Of a stretch of DNA of 64,000 nucleotides, positions 14,401 through 28,000 are shown in pieces. This stretch comes from Trichoplax adhaerens (taxonomy: Eukaryota; Placozoa; Uniplacotomia; Trichoplacea; Trichoplacidae), in assembly GCF_000150275.1 (NCBI RefSeq), contig NW_002060955.1:1247225-1311224 (forward strand). Reading direction: 5' to 3'. Below the pieces are notes generated by a model. That model was given only the letters and a program-made list of their open reading frames with translations, had not been told where the DNA came from and made no database searches. Made by a program: the position numbers and the translations under genes. Position 1 is the stretch's first letter. Each line of letters begins with the position of its first letter.

Positions 14401-17400
14401 GTGGGTTGTCCAATCGCTTCCGTAAATTTAAATTCGTATAACGCTAGTGCAAAGCTTTTCTGAGCTTTTGATAATTCTATGTAAAATAAAAATAATATAT
14501 CATCACTACGCAGTATTATTTATCGCTAAACTAAAAAAGCCACCATACGACCTTAGGTGTACTGGAACACAGTAATCAATATAATAATCATAGTTTTAAT
14601 AGTTTCATCTTGGATAAAAATCGAACGAATGGATACAGTCTTAGCCAATACAGCAGTAGGCAGTATTTTAAATAAATAATTTGACGAAAAAGTGGCAAAG
14701 GAAATGTTGATAAAATGGTTGATTAATAAACGGTATTTGTCAACAAGTTTGAAAAAGGAGAGCGTATCACTTATGACGAGTTCCGATTAATACACGACAT
14801 ACTGTACTGGGAGTCAATTGCGATACTAAGTGCTACTTTTAAGCGATAAGTTAATCTGTCAACTTTGGAATTGAGATTCGATTAATCTATTCGAATTTGC
14901 TAAAGGTCAAAGTTGTACTTTTAAACGGGGAGAAAAAGAACTGTAATACCATGACTTTGCTACCTGAAAATAGTCTATCTTCAACTCGGTAATCACTATT
15001 ATAGCAAAGGGCAATCATATTTTTCTTTAAAGCTAAAGGGAGACCTTCATTTCATTTTGAAAGGATCTTTTTTCCTATCCTTGCTATTCCAGTTTTATTG
15101 AAAAATAAGTATATTACTAGAAGAAGTTTTTAAAATAGCGTTTCTATTATAGATCGTTATGGTGTCGTGGAATACCTCAAAAGCAAATAATATTCGATTT
15201 AAATTTGATTTAAGACGGTCATGCGGTCTTATTCATTTTGAATGAATAAGTAAAAATGATTTCTGTACTTTATCTATTTACACCATTTCGACATTAATGA
15301 ATACAGCATCAATTATCAGGAAAGTATGATGGACAATACAAGACTAGTGTATTTGTAGTGGAAAAAGTTGATGACGTTGTATTTCAGAAACGGTTTTAAG
15401 CATGCTATAAAGGGAGTAACATGTAGATACTAGTCCATTGCATCGAGCAGCCCAAAGTTGATCGAATGCCTTAATGCAAATAGGTCATTTTATTGAGATA
15501 GTCGTTACATCCTTTCCATCGAAAATACATAAGAGTAATAATTATAAATATCAATTACGACATGGTTCAACTACTGTACGAATTAAGCCATCCCAAGTAG
15601 AAATTGGAGGATGGTGATTTCAGGAACAGGTTAAGAAAGCCATCACAAAAGTAATCATAGCGCCAAATTTAATTTTGATCTTCTTTTCTCCCTTGTAGTA
15701 AATACATTATGGCGTATAACGTATTAAATTTAGGCCCAGTGTTTGCTAATCAATTGTATCGCTGTATTTAAACTTTTCTTGCAAAACCTGAATAATTGAA
15801 GACTGTTGTAGTCAATAATCGAAAAGGGACAGCAATTGTTTCAATTCGGCAAAAAGATTGATAATATACCTTGCTAGAGTAGCACTCATTTATTTCTAAC
15901 CGATACGACTGACCGATTAATTTAGCATCAATGGTGGAAAGAGTTTTTCATTTCAACATGAGCAATACTTGCTTGCAAAATGACACGGATAATGACAGCT
16001 TATGGATAGTGGTTGACATCATTCTCAATTCATTTCTATATCTTTAAGGAGTACTTCAATTAACGTAATTAATTGATGTTGGAAGCTTGTAAGGAATGTC
16101 ATTGTACTAAAGACTAAAAATGGGTTAACGGATACGTTAAAATACTTCAAGTGTCCTTTAACATCCTTGATTTAGTCAATCCTTGCATCCAATATTATTG
16201 TCGATGGTTAACGTGGATCATGTTGCGACATTGACGAGAAATTGCTTGCCGCATCTCGTCACGACCTTCCATTTTCTCCTGTTACTTAGTGCGTTCATTT
16301 CAATTTGGTGATGATTTAGAATGGCTGCTGCGGCAAGTTTTCTATATAGAGATATACTACTACGGTAGTGTAGTCAGCTACTTGTAGGAGATCATGGCAT
16401 GGATTTTTTTCTCTTACAAGTCGTTGGTGTAACTAGGTGTTATTCCATACTATTCCCCCTTCAATTGAAGTTGAAGAAATTGTTCAAGCTTGCTATCGTA
16501 TCCTCCATTTTCATACTACTGTACTGTGTGTGCATCATCACAGAATAAATGACCGTTATTGTGGAGATTCAAGTTGATAGCCTGTTTTTTTCTTCATTCA
16601 ATAGCATTTAAAAGGTCATGGATAAATAAAAATATAGTGGCTGATATCGGATGGCGATTACATCAATATTATTGTAAGACGTCCAATTGTGGCAGGCATA
16701 ACAACTGTAGTAGGAATGTAGGATAGAGCAAGGACTAGCAACGATTAATGTTGCACTCTACCCTACCTGCGGTCGAATGGAATGATGCCTTGTGAAAATT
16801 ATTCTCATGTTACGAAAGCCTTGCTGCTCTTTTGCTTTGCGTCCTTTCTCCTTGTACTAACCAATCTCATTTTTGGCGAAATGGAAAGGACTCCCTCAAG
16901 TCGCCTGGCCAACTAGGCCACTACTATCGATTAAGGTATCCATTTGCTAGCACAAAATCGACTTGATCTCTAACTGAAAATGGTGACCATATCCATTTCA
17001 TCGTGGCCATTGCGAATAGAGGGTTGTATCAATTTATGTCTTGTATGGGGTGTTCCACTGTCATTCGGTATACGTGGTACGTCAGGAATTGGAGCTTTTG
17101 GTTGGGTTCAAATGTCCGCGATGATTGTATATAAAAAGTTACGTTTGAAAAAGTCATGAAAGGTATTTTCTTCCTTCATGACTGTCTCAGTAGAAATAGA
17201 ATGGATATTTTAGCTATCATTGATTTTAATGCCCTATACTATTAGCCATATTCGCCATAGTCTATGGACGGATCTCTAGTACGCCTAGAGCTCCCTTGGC
17301 TTTGTTTACTATCGTTGGACATGGCCTTTGCAGAACTCGATTGGCAATCCAACATCCGTTCCACTGGGTCGACATCATTGTAGCGAATAGGATAGCGAAG

Positions 17401-17688
17401 CCTACGCCGTAGCTCCTTCATGCTGACTAAAGGCAGATCTTGTTGGGTGGGTACAGGCAATCACAGAGGTTGGAGGGGTGAAAAATAAAAAGGGAAAAAA
17501 AAAAAGAGGACCGACCTACAGGTCTTTAACTTACGCGTTATCGCACTCAGGAGTTTGCGACTTTCTTTCAGTAATCCCTTCAAGGCATCACTGGTATCTT
17601 CTAATTCTCCTTCGTGCGAGTGAAGATTGGATCGGAAATAAGGACTATCCGTTAAACATTCTGCCGGCTCTAATGGTAACAGAACCAT
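8439..17688 (-). CDS. GRAF-type Rho GTPase-activating protein (BAR-PH-RhoGAP-SH3)
   Basis: A multi-exon gene read on the minus strand. Exon 1 (17535-17688) starts ATG at 17688 and encodes LPLEPAECLTDSPYFRSN. BAR exons follow at 14381-14476, 13497-13558, 13175-13246, 12939-13040 and 12670-12780 (FRKEDIEAM, KKYEKSSQSYYNALEKHLN, LDYVFQLYQLQEMKKFQFVE). PH exons lie at about 11940-11110 (EGYLYMLKKG, NNWVKYYCLYEKKG, RKTDSIEKRYCFDI, DRRSWLEAMDGAEP). The RhoGAP domain lies at about 10870-9830: EQGLYRLVG carries the arginine finger and NLGVVFGPTLMRPEEE the conserved Asn. A Ser/Pro-rich linker lies at 9600-8930, then SH3 exons (RTLYQCKGEYDKELSF; EEPGWLYG; GLIPENYVEII) and stop TAG at 8439-8441. GRAF proteins bend membrane and switch off Rho/Cdc42 in endocytosis and adhesion. 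The C-terminal SH3 favours GRAF (ARHGAP26/10/42) over oligophrenin-1. One BAR segment between 12380 and 12670 was not placed. Intron 1 is about 3 kb. Confidence 0.95.
14477..17534 (-). other. Large first intron of the GRAF gene
   Basis: This intron is several times longer than the gene's other introns and is noticeably less AT-rich towards 16.3-17.5 kb. It contains the exon-like open frame at 17242-17460. Otherwise no gene or well-defined repeat was recognised. A promoter for a shorter transcript could lie here but none is visible. Confidence 0.6.
17242..17460 (-). CDS. Candidate alternative last exon of the GRAF locus, or an unrelated small exon
   Basis: This open frame lies only about 75 nt downstream of GRAF exon 1 on the same strand and ends with TAG. 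The C-terminal protein is charged and Ser-rich: KELRRRLRYPIRYNDVDP, then SSRRTRDPSIDYGEYG. A strong pyrimidine tract (17470-17515) separates it from exon 1, followed by two possible AG acceptors, in 'cccaacaag' and in 'tgcctttag'. Both join to the exon 1 phase and keep the frame open. If used, the product would be the first BAR segment followed by about 60 unrelated residues. The tail was not recognised as any family. It could also be a chance frame in less AT-rich DNA. Confidence 0.35.
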   Translation of the reverse strand: MPVPTQQDLPLVSMKELRRRLRYPIRYNDVDPVERMLDCQSSSAKAMSNDSKQSQGSSRRTRDPSIDYGEYG

Positions 17689-17924
17689 CACTGCAATCGA
17701 TCAAGTCAATGAGTTCAGGAAAAGGACAATCTCTTGCTTAAAAATGGCCTACAATCTAGCGTAGAAATGAGCAAAACAGATTGGACTAGACAGCGAGCGA
17801 ATGGACTCTTTCTCCTTTCCTACCACTGGATCGCAGTAGAGTAAATAGAGTCGACGCATTCGACGTGGTTACTTATAGCATCCTTCGAGCGTGCGCAGTG
17901 CAGGCGATTCAGGCCTAGACTGAG

Positions 17925-18105
17925 ACTGAAGCGTCACACTCCACTGCAGCGTCACAGTATAGTATGACCCAGTACAGTTGATTGAGGCATAGGCTGACTG
18001 AGACTGCGGCGTCACACTCCACTGTAGCGTCACAGTACAGTACCGTATGACCCAGTACAGTTGATTGAGGCATAGGCTGACTGAGACTGCGGCGTCACAC
18101 TCCAC
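17925..18105. repeat. Tandem duplication, ~95 bp unit, about two copies
   Basis: The segment 'gcgtcacactccactg(c/t)agcgtcacagta...' followed by 'tgacccagtacagttgattg', 'aggcataggctgactgagact' and 'gcggcgtcacactccact' is present twice in succession with few differences. The second copy has a small expansion of 'cagtac', which suggests recent duplication. Confidence 0.85.
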
Positions 18106-18189
18106 TTGCGACGAGTCACTACTGATGCCAAGTCACCCGAGTTGAAGAAGAGCACACTAGAGTCTACTCGAATACACCGCCACTACGGT

Positions 18190-18980
18190 AATAGTGCGAG
18201 TCATATTGAGGTTCATCGACTACTGTACTCTACACAGTATGACAGATCGATTCCGCATGTGTTGGCGCGAGATGGGCCAACATGGCAAAACACAACTGTA
18301 CCACTGTACTCTACAGTCTACAGTCTATAGTGTCGAAAAGAATCGAGTACTGTAGCTGAGCATACAATACAGTAATCGGCTGCAACTCTACTAGGAGTAC
18401 CTTGACGCTGCAGTACAGTATCATACAGTACATAGCAATGCCTGTACAGTACTTGGAAATCGGTAGCTTGAAGACACCAACAAGTTCCGCAAGATCACAA
18501 CATTTCTTCTGGAAAACGGACGTACACGTACTTCGGCGTTACTGTGTAGTTAATATGTCTTTCTGCTTAGAGACTGTAGACGAGAGAGAGAGAGAGAGCT
18601 GTTTTAGAAATGGCAACTTTATTACCCGAAGTCAGCTAGGTACAAAGTAGAGAGAGAGTTATACTGTTGCACAGAAAAGGGATTCTGAACGCAACTCGCT
18701 AACCCACTTGCTGTATACTGTATGGAGTAGATGGTGACCGACTGTAGTGCGATTCTGTACATATTAGCATCATCATTTACGTCAGTATACTAGTGTACTG
18801 TAATGGAGAAGTGTACATGATTCGTGGATAAATGAGCAATGATATGACAGGCCCATCATATTTACTCAAATAGTAACCATTTGGGCAAAATAACTTGCAC
18901 AATAAGTTCTGTGCAGTAGAGTACAATATAGTAATGATATTCTACTGTACAGCACACTGTACACAAGTGTACAAGTGTAC
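18190..18980. repeat. TACTGTA/TACAGTA palindrome-rich island
   Basis: Short blocks built from tactgta, tacagta and gtac recur many times, for example around 18225-18330, 18400-18450 and 18900-18990 (including 'tgtacacaagtgtacaagtgtac'). The words are self-complementary, so both strands read alike. The same vocabulary returns at 38.4-38.7 kb and 58.1-58.3 kb. Confidence 0.75.
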
Positions 18981-21900
18981 ACGGGACAGCTCTTTTGGTT
19001 ACCGCCGCAATCGCGGACTTAAAGTACATTTGCTTCAAAGTGGTGAAAACTGCCGCTATCACCTGTTCGTAGAATGAAGTGTTTTAGTGAAGGAGTCTGT
19101 CAGCCAGTCAACAATTTCTTCTCTCTCTCGCTAGCAAAAAAAATAGTGTGAACCAACGTACAGTATAGTAGGATTGTATTGGATACAATGAAATCTTGCT
19201 TACTGTAAACCTGTCATTCCACACTTTCCCTATTGCCTAGGATACTTACGGGAAAAAAGTGTCCATCCACGCAAAATGGAGGCGTACCAATCAACAAGAA
19301 TGCGAAGCTTTAGTTCATCGGTTGTATCATTCGCCACTGCTGTATACGAAGCTGTATACTACAGTAGAATGATTGAATTAATTAATTACGGTAGGCGTTC
19401 AGCAACGCAGTAGGACTAGATCACGTCATTCTTATGCCTATTTTGAAAGACCTCCAACTGAGGCAACAAATGGATCGATTCAAATAGAATAGTCAATAGA
19501 ATAGACGAGCAGATACCAGTAGATCATTACTTTTTACGGGTAGTAATTAGTCTATAGTCTTGGTTAATTAGCCGACATTGATTTATTCAACTATCATGGG
19601 TCGTTGATAATGTTGATACAGTAAGACAATTAGCTTTGCACTTTACTAATAAATAATCCAGTAGCTTAATAAACCGCTAATTTGAAAGAAAAATTCCAAT
19701 ACCGGATGTCATTATACTGTAGTCATTGTAATGAAATGAATTATCCGTTAGCCACGGATGGCTGTTATTAAAATAGAGACGAAATATTGCATCATGCCAA
19801 TAAGTATGAAATGCTTGCGACCTAGAACATAGATCAATCAACACTCTAATCATTCTACCTACATTCTCGTATGATCTTGACTAACCCAAATAATTTGGGA
19901 TACAATGGATACTAATCACTCATGATATTCTACCTACAGTAAGCCAATTTTTCTTACTGTTAATAATAATTGTGAACTAATGCTTATTGAATGGATACAG
20001 TTTTTATGACATGGTTACTAGTATTACAAGAAAAATGTGCTTTACCTATTTTAATCTACCAGTGCTACGTAATGGCTTTATCACTAAAAACTCGCTCTCT
20101 GGTATTTACGAATTGCGAATCATGCGCCATAGCCGTATGTACGTATCATCCAATTTTTGCGGGTTGCCGTCGGCATTAAGTGCATGACATTGATTATCAT
20201 TCTAGAATGAATTTTCAAAACGATATGAAGTATAAATTTAATCAAGGTATAGCTGGACTTATCGTAGTGCACTGTATGGCAATTATCTGGGGATAGCCAG
20301 ATTCCCCTAACTTGTAAAATCATATTCTTAAACAGTAACGTAATTTATGGTGCTCTATCTTATCGTATCTACTGTATATTATGACTGTTATGTTGCAAAA
20401 GTTTTACAATGTCACGGAACTAGTTATCAAAATTATAATAGAATCATTTGGCATCCTGGATACAGGTATAGTTCTGTGATTGTTATATTATAGTACGCGC
20501 GTATGTATTGGCCAGCAATTAATTATAATAATTTCTTTTTAATGATATTGGCTATGATCGTATCGATTCTTACTACATCTATCTGGTATTGCACTTTAAA
20601 GTAGCCTAGAATGGAATGGGCTGATATACTGAATGAGACAAGTGCTAAATCTCTTGTCGATGACTGATTTGAGAAATGATCAAGGAATGAGACTAAAGAT
20701 GAAGAACACGCGACAGGTATGAGTAAAGGCAATAGGATAGGATAATTTCATCACCAGTGTAAGAAATAAAGGAGTTTCTTTATCGGTGATCCTATTTATT
20801 TAGAATAAGAATCATGCGTATCTAAAAGAAAAGAAAATTAGAACCTCAAGATGTAATAAACTACAGAAGATAGAAGATCTTTGTGATCACATCTCTATCA
20901 TTGCTGAAGCTAACTTGCAACAATCTACTCATTTTGTTACAATAATGCAATTTCTATAGTAAGCTAATCAATGATATAAGTTGCTGTGTGATATAATTGT
21001 AATGACTTAAACCAGATTGTAATCAAGTCTCTAACATATCTGCACTGTTTAAGAATTGTTATTAGGTGTGAAACGCTTGATTCTTAGAAAGTGTTGTAAA
21101 CAGATGCAGTAGGAATACAGAACGTTGATATGTTGCTGTTTACACATTTTGTTATAATCATTATATATGTTACGGCCAAAACCCGAAGTCCGGCTAAGTA
21201 TAAATCCATGTACGTTAGTATGTGCTTTACCTCTACAGTACTGATTCAATATATCGACATGATGGCGGTCTATCAAGTGGTATCTATCTATCACTACTCT
21301 GCTGTAAAACCCTCCCACCCAGCCCTAAAAAGAGCGCGGCAGAGTATTGATCATCAGTATTATTCACTGCTTAAACTGATTTGAAACTATCATAGGTGTC
21401 GTTATGACAGTATACTCGTATAAGCCGTTTACAGTTGATGATGTTTTCATTCCATACCGTTGTAGTCAAGAGCACGATGATATCATAACCAAATCATTCC
21501 TGTCCATTTTAGCTAGAATGCATTCAGTGTGCGATAGTTATGCGCGTATTATTATTGAAGGTATTTGTTGTAACACATGTTTTGATGTTTAGCCTGGTAG
21601 TGAACGTTGTTTGCGTGCCAATGGCCACCTATTGTATCTTAGCAAAAACAACGAAATAATCCAGTTTACTCTGTCATGCTCAAGAGGCTCATTGATGACC
21701 ATCAATGGATAGAAAGAAATTCCAATACGAATCGATCCCGACAATAAATTGCTGATCAATCACTCGTTCTAATCCTTATCATCCTTCTTGTCGATCTGCA
21801 GCACAAGTAGAGAGCCCTTACATCCCTTCCTTGATTAATAGCAATATTCTATCCAATGATATGCAAGATTATTGACTTCTTATTGACTACCGTTCTATAG

Positions 21901-24900
21901 CCTAAGCTCATTTGCTCAATCGGGAGTAGTTTTAGCGTCCATACCGGTTATACAATAGTCAATAAAGTGAATAGCGGCTTTATTCATGTCCATAGACAGT
22001 TGAAAACCACTGGAAAGAATTCCAACTACTGTATGAGTTGTTACCACTAGCTTGGGGTGTTGTACTAGTAGTGGCAGTGCACTGACCACTTGCAGTACAG
22101 TTTACTCGTACACAGTGCTGTAGCCATGACTGCAAGTCATATTCCGAGCGTGACACACAACGGGGGCGGTAACGGTTCTCATCCCATCGTCGATCGTGTG
22201 GTGTCGCCCAACAGCGGCAACCAGCTATTGTTCTACTATCAGCGATTGAAAACAATACATCAAGTCATTTAGATTGATAAGCTCATTTGCGTAACAATAC
22301 CTTGTCGGTTATGTCATTGTATTCTTATCTGTGAAGTTCAAGCTAGAGCGTCAGTCTACGCATTTTTTGAAGGTAAAAAAAAATATCCCCAAGCCTCCAA
22401 GCTTTCCTTCTAATCCTTCGTCCACTCCATTTGGATTTATTGAGCTTCAAAAGAACACCAATCCATCAAGCTTGCCAATTGAATTCCTGCATTTTCTTGG
22501 TTAATCATCCAATTACTTGATTGGGTTCATCATTTCCATTACTAGGTAACTAACTTCAATAAATGACAGCCAAATAGTAAGACTTTTATCTAAACAACGG
22601 AGTAGGTTGTACAGCATGATTCATCACAACCAGTATCAACAACAGTAATGGAGGTGGTCGACAATATCGTTGGTAAGGTGCATTTTCCCCCTATTTTATA
22701 AGACCAACCAACCATCATGGCCATCATCCAGTGGCCACAACATTAAGGTGTAGTTAATGACGATTACAGTTGACTTGATATGATGTTAAATGCTGTTGGT
22801 CATCGCCACGGAACCAAATTGATTTCATGATTCTGAACGTGGATGGACGACCAACATGATCGATGACGACCGGTTACAGTCAAATCAAACTGCTTGCAGG
22901 CCTATTCATAGCTTAAGGATCATTATTTAATCTGACTAGTATTAGTCTAGTTTTCCTTGACGCTGTAATTTCGACATCCATTCATCGATCGATGATTCTA
23001 CTACGAAACTAGCATACGATCTACAGTATGTAAGCGATAGAAGATAATCGATCATGATAACATCATGATCATTAGATAATACAAGATAAGGTACTCTATC
23101 AAACTTGCACGTTTTTCTGCTTGAATTGGCACTATTTAGCTTGAGTCATAAGCTGTTTTAAATTCTTAATTGGTATCGTTTTCTTCCATTTTGCAAAGTG
23201 GATATCAATGTGTAGAAAGAAAATTCAATTACAGGATAGTCTAGGGTCAATGGAGACGCCATTCGATAGTGACATCGATCAAAGGCGATAAAAATAGGGG
23301 CAATAAAAGGCGAGATACTCCAATTCACGTTGTTGCACTGATCGTAATCTGTCTCAACCATGTATGTTTTCAATTTTTCTCATAACTGGGCCAGGAGAGA
23401 TTCTATCGTAGTCATCTACAAAACTAACTCTTGCCATTGAAACAACGATAATTGGATGAAATTAAACTTTTTAAAATCAGTTACTTTACAGTCAGTACGA
23501 ACGCCATCCTCCAAATCAATCATCTCGACTTTATGCTTGTTTTGATACTGACCATTATGTTCACTATTAATTAAGCCAGTTGCAAGACAGGAAAACCAAT
23601 TGATTCTCTTTATTTTCAATTCATAACAACTTGATGTGATTCTTCGAAATCAATTCCCATTGCGTTCCTACGAAAGAGGGTAAAATGTTCTTGTTCTGAT
23701 TTCTTATTTCTGTCCATTCCTACAAAGCAGGAATGGAGTTTACAACCGAGTGGATAGCATCAGCTTTGAGCGTACGCGGTTTGAATTTGCTCTCATTATT
23801 TCAACCCTATACCCTATCTATTTGTACAAAGTCATGATTGTAGTCATCTTAGAACTGAAATAGTCTAATTGAACCGATTCAATTATAGATTGACATTAAT
23901 TGCCATCGCTGTTCGTTGCGATATTAAATTAAGATGTGCAAATTGAGCGTACGTCATGATAAAAAAGGATAGACTGTAGTATCAGATAACATTCATTGCC
24001 TGTTCAACTCTGATACTTGATACAATCAATTTACTCCATTTTTGAAAATTCACAAGGTAGAAATAACTCTTCGTTAATAATGACTTTTATTATCCATCAA
24101 TTTTCAATCGCACGGTAGTTCATAGATTCTCACAGTATGAAATCATACTTGTACTAATAATTCACCTCATCCTAAATCGTCATGAACTACGGCCAATCCA
24201 ACAAATCCAATGGAAAGTCATGGCCAACACTGTATAATTTCCATTGGGTATTTATTTCGTTAGCTTACTAGCGGTCTGGACAGCTTTATAATCATTTTTA
24301 CCGAGGACCGAAAGAGCAAAGTCATTCCATATTAACTATTTGCTAGTGGTAACGAATTGAATAGACACTGATTGACTCAAAAAGATGGCATAGTTTACTA
24401 CTGCCGTCAAAATGATAGGATAGCGACGCTTTGAAAGGTGTTTGAAGAGAGAGAAATAGGTTAAGCAAGTTGAAAAGTTTGAAGTAATCCTTTGTAGTAA
24501 TTTCTTATTCTCTATATGAGTTAGTTTGTATAATCTTCACTATAACAGTAAGCTCGCCGATGGGAATAACAGAATCATAGCTTATTTTTTATCCTAAATT
24601 AGTAATGGTAATGCTCATACAACAACTCGTCCACTTATTGTGCAGAATCATTTCACAATTTATCGATTCGACCTTAACATAGTAATCACAATTTTCCAAT
24701 ATCAACGAATCAGCACGCAAACATAATTGTATTTAGGTTTTGCAAATTTCGCTTTTGAATGTCAGCAATATAACCATCAATCGTTGAAAACTTGATTGAA
24801 GAATATAAAATGGCGTTATGACAATATTATGATAACGACAACATCTTTAATTCGTTTATGCCTTGGTCTTCATTTAAGACTTATCATGCTGTGCATGGCA

Positions 24901-25073
24901 TTGGCTCGAAAATATCTACCTTACTTTTATGAGATATTTTGACTTGTGTGTTTTCCATCTTTATCATAGTCGAAAGACTAATCTAATCTACTTTTACGCT
25001 TGATGCTATATAACGGATATTCATTTTTGATCCATTTTATACAATTTAGAAACGTTGAATTACAAGTGGTAAC

Positions 25074-28000
25074 ATGTCACAATCAAGGTCAGTATTGACT
25101 TATATTCAACTTTGATGGTCTTGTCGATTGGTTAATCAATCATTTAAGTATCCGTGTTCTCGATTAATAATCTATCTACGTACTGTAGTAAAAGCTTATT
25201 ATTACTCCGGTATCTAACGACAGTATTGCTAATCTTGCCCTCAAATGGTAGTTATTCGATCAATACTCTAGCCAATTTACTTTACAGATGACCAGCAATT
25301 TTACAGTAAACGTTAGTTTTGCTGTCTTTAAAACTTTAAATGTATTAGGTCCTATGAGTATCCGTGTAACGGCTGCTACAGATATGAAGCGCGTGAAAAA
25401 CAAACTTAGATATTACCTTTCCTATTTTAAATTTATATATTTGATCTATTAGTATCCTTCTACAACGGTTTTTGATTAATACTCCTATAGACTCTATAGA
25501 AAGCGAGCAGTTGGCAATATTAAATAATTAACATCAGCTTTCCTATCTTTAAATATATATGTTTCATCATACTCTATCGATATCCTTGAAATTTTTATTC
25601 AAGTAACGCTCAACAGCAATAGCTATTATGCCAAGTGTGTAATGGGCAGTTTTAAAATATCACTGTAGCTTTCTTATCTCAAGTTAAAACTAATGTAGTA
25701 GATCATTAGTAGTCCTTTAATCATGAAATACTTGATAGCTTTATACACATATGTTAACTATAAGAGGACATAAGAGCAATTTTGTGCTTAAATACTATCG
25801 AATGATATGACCTTGAAAGATGGACTTGTGTAGGGCAGTGAATTGGTGGTGTGGCTGGTAATTATACTACTTTGAACTTTATTTTAACATCAAATTTTAA
25901 TTCTAACAGCAACAGTAAAATCCTCCGTATTCATCTGAAAGATTGCAGCGATGGAATCGGTAAAATCTTACTAACTTATTACATCAGTTCATAAAATAAT
26001 AATTATACTTTAATATTCTTTAGCGATCAATAGAAACGAACAAGAACTATAACCTCTTTGATACTATACTAACAAATTGATTTCATGATTGCATATTATA
26101 GGTGTAAGGATAATTGGTGGAACAAACAGTGCAGCTGGAAGACCATTCGGAATTTTTATTAAAGCATTAGTATCTGATAAAGCAGCTAAGAAAAGTGGTA
26201 ATGATAATCAAATGCTAAAATCACCTCTTTGAAATATTTTTTAATTCATATGAAACCCTTTAGCCTTATAATTGAATCATTTCATCAGAATACAAACTCT
26301 AGCTAAAAAATTAAACCTTAAAATTAAACTTTCGTTTGATTTAAAACCAAACTGAGTTGATTGATTTATCTTTTGTACAATTTAGGTCAATTACTGGAAG
26401 GGGATCTCTTGCTTAAAGTTAATGGAATCGATTTGCAAGGGATTTCTAGCGATAAGTAATTTTATTTCATTGATAAGATCGTAATTTTTTTATAGCATAG
26501 AAACCTAAGTATTTTATTTAATATTGTATTGCTAGATGTACTAATGCCCTAAAATCATTTCGTTTACAATCTCGTCTGAATAAATTATAGAGCTGTATCT
26601 ATTTTAAAATCGGCTTCGCAATCAGATGATATCAAGCTTATCATAGCAAGAGGAGGAGATGCAAGGTGGGTTACTGTGCTGAAATATGACTTTATGCACA
26701 GTGTATCATATACAAATAAATCAACCGTAAAATCGTAGCATTTGCTAATGTGTTAACTGAATCATTAAGTCTTCAATACTGTAAAAGAGCTTTCAATAGA
26801 ACATTAATAAACGGCTTTATTGTGGCTATAAACTATCTTAACAAAGATTTCATTGAATTAGAGCCGAATATGAACGATTGCTCGCAGGATTATCAGGAAA
26901 ATTGAACGGCGCCGATGGATGTAAATTTTTGATAGCCAAACATTAATTGTCTGATCAACGACATAGTGTACTTGATTTTAAAATGCTTACAATTAGCTAT
27001 TATTATTCCTAATTACTGTAGATTTGAATTTATTTAACCAGTTTTTATACCCTGAAAATTTTCATTTACAGTATCAAAGAACTTAATTTGAATTCCTTAT
27101 TTGTATTTATCCTGATTAGCTAAATCGAATTGGGTTTGGAATGCTAACGGTAAAACTATGCAACCTGTCACGTCGCAAAACGGTGCTGTTCCAGAATATG
27201 AATATGTTCCTAGTGGTCTTCCTAATGGATATAAATCGAACCATGCAAGTTATGGCGATAATAAACGCCCGTATTCTATATCGTCACAATCCAGATCTTC
27301 CCAGCAGTCTTTCTATTCCGACTTTAGTGCCACACCAGAAAAAGATATCAACTCCAGTAATCAAGATAGACGTAGTTATATGAGCACATCCATGCCAAAA
27401 CTAAATGGTTCTCCCGGATCATATCGTCGATTAGATAGCCAAATTTCCATTGAAGATCGTCCCTCTACTAATTCAGGCCATAGGGGAAATCAGGCATGGC
27501 ATTCTTCTCCACCATCTGGAAATAAAAGGTCCGTTTCTACTGACCGTGTAGATCGAGGCAGTACTAATCAAATTTCATCACAAAGGCACGATTTATCCGG
27601 TAATGGCCAATACCCTTCAATGCCCAATGTCTACCAACAAGGCAAAGCAAGTCAAGATAGAACAGATCATAATAAATCTTCAGAAAGATCGACCTCCTTA
27701 TCAGCAACTGGCAATAATTCTAGGACTACGCCAATAGATTCAAGAGCTAGATTTGTGGTCATTAATAAAACACAAGCAGGTTTAGGTTTAAGCTTAACAG
27801 GAGGTAGCGGCCAACCATTAATTGTGGAAGAAATTGTTCCAGGTGGTGATGTCTACAAGGCAAGTGAAACATCAGCATTACATTATGTTCTTTAGTTTTC
27901 TTGACTTGTTAAAGTAATAATTTACTGCACAGTATTAACTTGGTATATTCGACACTATTGTAGGATGGAAGAATGCGAAAAGGTGATCATATTGTTTCTA

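Larger units (their letters stand above)
17689..25073. other. Gene-poor interval between divergent genes
   Basis: About 7.4 kb separates the 5' ends of the minus-strand GRAF gene and the plus-strand STXBP4-like gene, so it must hold both promoters. Many frames of 60-90 codons exist, but none shows family motifs or sensible splicing. It contains a ~95 bp tandem duplication, TACTGTA palindrome islands, (GA)n runs at about 18580-18598 and 18648-18658, and otherwise mixed single-copy-looking sequence. Confidence 0.6.

Noticed and set aside
17869-18330. Frames over the ~95 bp tandem duplication
   Set aside because: The repeated peptide simply follows the DNA repeat.
23158-23619. Two minus-strand frames (67 and 71 codons) that might be exons of one gene
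   Set aside because: A donor exists after DGVRTDCK, but the available acceptor leads into an in-frame stop, and neither part matches a family I know.
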